A stretch of 8,400 nucleotides of DNA from Microcoleaceae cyanobacterium UBA11344 (GTDB taxonomy: Bacteria; Cyanobacteriota; Cyanobacteriia; Cyanobacteriales; Microcoleaceae). The position numbers and the translations under genes were made by a program. Of the stretch, positions 6,587-8,400 are shown in pieces. Positions within the stretch are counted from its first letter, which is position 1; every line of letters begins with the position of its first letter. Below the pieces are notes generated by a model that was not told the origin of the DNA, did not search any database, and saw only the letters and a list, made by a program, of their open reading frames with translations. The stretch spans positions 1,094 through 9,493 of the forward strand of contig DMYK01000096.1 of assembly GCA_003483675.1 (NCBI GenBank), written 5' to 3'.

Positions 6587-7924
6587 ATGAGCAAAATATT
6601 CGTTGTAGACACCAACAAAAATCCTCTAAATCCTATCCATCCAGGCCGAGCCAGGATGCTGCTTCAAGAGGGCAAAGCCGCTGTCTGGAAACGTTACCCG
6701 TTCACCATCATCCTGAAAGATGTTCTACCAAATCCCCAAATTGCACCCTTGCGATTAAAAATAGATCCTGGTGCTAAATTTACTGGCTTAGCACTGGTAG
6801 ATGATGCAACAGGAGAAGTAGTTTGGGCCGCCGAACTAGAACATAGAGGCTTTCAAATTCGCGATGCTTTAACCAAACGCCGCCAGTTAAGAAGAGGAAG
6901 ACGCCATCGAAAAACTCGGTATCGTCAACCACGCTTTGATAACCGGAAACGCCCTACAGGGTGGCTCCCACCCAGTCTGCAAAGCCGAGTTGAGAATACC
7001 GTAACTTGGGTTCGTAGGTTACAAAAGCTAGCGTTGATTTCTGATATTTCTCAGGAATTAGTCAAGTTTGATACTCAACTCATGGAGAATCCAGACATCA
7101 GTGGAGTCGCATACCAACAAGGTGAGTTAGCTGGTTACGAAGTGCGAGAATTTATGCTTTTCAAATTCAATCATACCTGTATGTACTGTGGGGCTAAAGA
7201 TACTCGTTTGGAGATTGAGCATCTTTTACCCAAGTCTAAAGGTGGTTCAAATAGAATTAGTAATTTAGGCATTGCTTGTAGGAATTGCCACCCAAAAAAA
7301 GGCCGTCAAGCTCTCAGAGAATTTTTAGCCCAAAAACCTGACTTGTTACAGCGAATTCTGAGACAAGTAAAACAACAGAAAGCCGACACTGCTGCCGTTA
7401 ATTCTACCCGTTGGGCATTATTTAATCGACTCAAAGAGACTGGATTATCCGTGGAAGTTGGGACTGGTGGGCGGACAAAGTTTAACCGATGTCGTCAAAA
7501 CCTACCTAAAACTCACTGGCTGGATGCTGCCTGTGTTGGGGCATCTACACCCCTCAAACTAAAAGTTTCAGGGGTAGTGCCGCTGTCAATAAGGGCTGTT
7601 GGTTATGGAAATCGTCAAATGTGTCAAGTTGACAAATTTGGCTTTCCTAAGCGTGGTAAGGAAGGTAAGCTAATCAAACGTGAGCGACAGAAAAATTACT
7701 TTGGTTTTCAAACGGGCGACATGGTTAAAGCTATTGTTCCTACTGGGAAACACGCTGGTACTCACGTTGGTAAAGTCACCGTCAGAAAATCCGGTGCATT
7801 TGATTTGACTGTGGCTCATGTGCGCTTGCAGAGTATTCGTTGGAAGCACTGCCGCGCGGTTCACCGCTTTGATGGTTACAGTTATGCCTCTTTGTCCACC
7901 AATGTCGAGTTTTTAAACGATTAG
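6587..7924 (+). CDS. iscB: IscB RNA-guided HNH/RuvC endonuclease
   Basis: This 445-residue protein has the full IscB architecture. The N-terminal PLMP-like domain (about 10-45) reads NPLNPIHPGRARMLLQEGKA. RuvC-I (55-72) has D60 in KIDPGAKFTG. The Arg-rich bridge helix (about 92-122) contains RRQLRRGRRHRK. RuvC-II has E157 in ISQELVKFD. The HNH domain (about 196-240) has zinc-type pairs C198/C201 and C231/C234 and catalytic positions H212, N226 and H235. RuvC-III is HWLDAACVG (H310, D313). A C-terminal omegaRNA/TAM-interacting region (about 330-445) includes GYGNRQMCQVDKFGFP and FQTGDMVKAIVPTGK. Every catalytic residue is present, so it should be active. IscB cuts double-stranded DNA guided by its omegaRNA, with the HNH domain cutting the target strand, and is ancestral to Cas9. 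The start is set by GGAGG 6 bases before the ATG and by the conserved N-terminus. No transposase accompanies it. Confidence 0.95.
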   Translation: MSKIFVVDTNKNPLNPIHPGRARMLLQEGKAAVWKRYPFTIILKDVLPNPQIAPLRLKIDPGAKFTGLALVDDATGEVVWAAELEHRGFQIRDALTKRRQLRRGRRHRKTRYRQPRFDNRKRPTGWLPPSLQSRVENTVTWVRRLQKLALISDISQELVKFDTQLMENPDISGVAYQQGELAGYEVREFMLFKFNHTCMYCGAKDTRLEIEHLLPKSKGGSNRISNLGIACRNCHPKKGRQALREFLAQKPDLLQRILRQVKQQKADTAAVNSTRWALFNRLKETGLSVEVGTGGRTKFNRCRQNLPKTHWLDAACVGASTPLKLKVSGVVPLSIRAVGYGNRQMCQVDKFGFPKRGKEGKLIKRERQKNYFGFQTGDMVKAIVPTGKHAGTHVGKVTVRKSGAFDLTVAHVRLQSIRWKHCRAVHRFDGYSYASLSTNVEFLND

Positions 7925-7937
7925 AGGCGTACCGATC

Positions 7938-7945
7938 GTGAGTGC
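7938..7945 (+). repeat. Right-hand copy of direct repeat GTGAGTGC
   Basis: GTGAGTGC occurs 13 bases after the iscB stop codon and again at 6454-6461 at the likely start of the omegaRNA scaffold. The matching octamers at the two ends suggest an element border or target motif. A chance match is possible because the octamer core also occurs at 4123-4130. Confidence 0.45.
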
Positions 7946-8247
7946 GTAACTTCGGAACTCAAATTGCAGGGGAGAGTATTTCTGCTTACCGAGTCTTGAC
8001 TAATTCAAACACCTTAATTCCAACACCAGCGAAAAAATCCATAAAAAAAGCCGAAAACCCCCGACGTAAAACGAATGCGGGGGCATTCGACTCACCCGTA
8101 TCTTACCCAAACTCTTGATAATAGGACTGAAGCAAAATAACAGTAACAGCGCTTGACTGGCGGTGAATAAAACCGTCAAAATCAATCTGATACAAATATT
8201 TTGCACCGTAAGTCCGATTAAACATTTTAGAGCAAAAGTTAAGCAAA
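7946..8247 (+). other. Intergenic region between iscB and the glycosyltransferase-like gene
   Basis: About 300 bases without a supportable gene. It contains the perfect hairpin at 8072-8089 and an inverted pair TTGAC/GTCAA with an inner GGT/ACC (8153-8179). An extended -10-like TGATACAAA (8188-8196) might drive the downstream gene, but no matching -35 is seen. A hydrophobic antisense frame (8000-8326) overlaps the real start at 8248 and is not accepted. Confidence 0.5.
8072..8089. repeat. Short perfect hairpin (REP-like)
   Basis: CGAATGC (8072-8078) and GCATTCG (8083-8089) form a perfect 7-base stem with a GGGG loop. An alternative stem pairs CCCCCG (8058-8063) with CGGGGG (8078-8083), so two competing folds are possible. 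Such GC-rich stems are typical dispersed intergenic repeats, or transcript ends when read from either side. Confidence 0.5.
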
Positions 8248-8400
8248 ATGCACTTAGTAATAGTTCAGTATGCCGGCGATTACGCAGAAGCCTTTGAGCG
8301 TTTAGCCAAAGGTGGAAGCGAAACATACTACGCTCAAAAATATTCTGTTGATGCCGTTACCGAGATGCGGAAACGAGTTGAGTCAGTAGCGGTGATTTGT
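8248..8400 (+). CDS. N-terminus of a probable glycosyltransferase (partial)
   Basis: The frame opens at ATG 8248 and runs off the window after 51 codons. It begins MHLVIVQYAGDYAEAFERL, continues KGGSETYYAQKYSVD and ends VESVAVIC. The opening hydrophobic strand followed by a Gly-rich turn (AGDY, KGGSETYY) and a second strand (VAVIC) fits the N-terminal Rossmann half of a GT-B, family 4-type glycosyltransferase, and resembles cyanobacterial glycosyltransferases that start with a QYAGDY motif. The sugar donor and acceptor cannot be inferred. No clear Shine-Dalgarno sequence is present upstream (GTTAAGCAAA). The identity is moderately likely; the reading frame itself is convincing because it stays open to the window edge with normal codon use. 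Confidence 0.6.
   Translation, partial: MHLVIVQYAGDYAEAFERLAKGGSETYYAQKYSVDAVTEMRKRVESVAVIC

Larger units (their letters stand above)
6454..7945 (+). mobile_element. Putative ISC-type element (omegaRNA + iscB), no transposase
   Basis: The unit is the omegaRNA scaffold plus iscB, and its two ends carry the same octamer GTGAGTGC (6454-6461 and 7938-7945). HEARO/ISC elements are, as I recall, typically found next to ATGA or GTGA, consistent with the right-hand GTGA. The exact border cannot be fixed: the element could be 6454-7937 or 6462-7945. No Y1 HUH transposase (TnpA) is present in the window, so movement would require one in trans, or the unit may now be immobile. Confidence 0.5.

Noticed and set aside
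8000..8326. Antisense hydrophobic 108-residue frame
   Set aside because: It overlaps the convincing start of the glycosyltransferase-like gene, has no ribosome binding site that I can see, and its hydrophobicity follows from the AT-rich complement.

Overview
The window looks like a chromosomal segment of a filamentous cyanobacterium. Four things point there: the gene order nusA tail / ylxR / infB, with an IF2 whose N-terminus is of the cyanobacterial type; a downstream membrane protein of a family I associate with cyanobacteria; HIP1 octamers (GCGATCGC) at 431, 1434, 1521 and 3372; and an intergenic hairpin built on GTAGGGACAC/GTGTCCCTAC, a theme common between cyanobacterial genes. Every gene I accept is on the + strand.

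Positions 1-4091 hold the conserved translation/transcription cluster: the last 38 codons of nusA, the small RNA-binding protein gene ylxR, a roughly 400-base leader with one strong hairpin, and a complete 1056-codon infB. A GC-rich hairpin follows infB. Next come a polytopic membrane protein (4338-4952, GTG start) and a 74-residue cyanobacterial hypothetical protein (5177-5401) with a good sigma70-type promoter. Between those two genes are traces of a frameshifted C-terminal tail.

Positions 5400-7950 are accessory DNA. A nested inverted repeat (5523-5608) precedes a compact group II intron with no reverse-transcriptase ORF (5679-6445). The intron has a GTGCG 5' end, a canonical domain V, a domain VI with a bulged A, and a plausible EBS1/IBS1 pair. 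Its 3' splice site lies only 8 bases before the likely start of an omegaRNA (HEARO) scaffold (about 6454-6580), which leads directly into an intact iscB (6587-7924). IscB is the RNA-guided HNH/RuvC nuclease family ancestral to Cas9. The octamer GTGAGTGC lies at both ends of the omegaRNA-iscB unit and may mark its borders. No TnpA transposase and no intron maturase is encoded here, so both elements would need help in trans.

The most interesting possibility is that the intron sits inside the guide segment of the omegaRNA precursor. Splicing would then replace the distal half of the guide while leaving the half next to the scaffold unchanged. This would be a group II/IscB counterpart of IStrons, which pair group I introns with TnpB. 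The idea depends on exactly where the omegaRNA scaffold begins, which I cannot establish from sequence alone.

The window closes with an intergenic region carrying a short perfect hairpin (8072-8089) and the first 51 codons of what is probably a glycosyltransferase (8248 onward).
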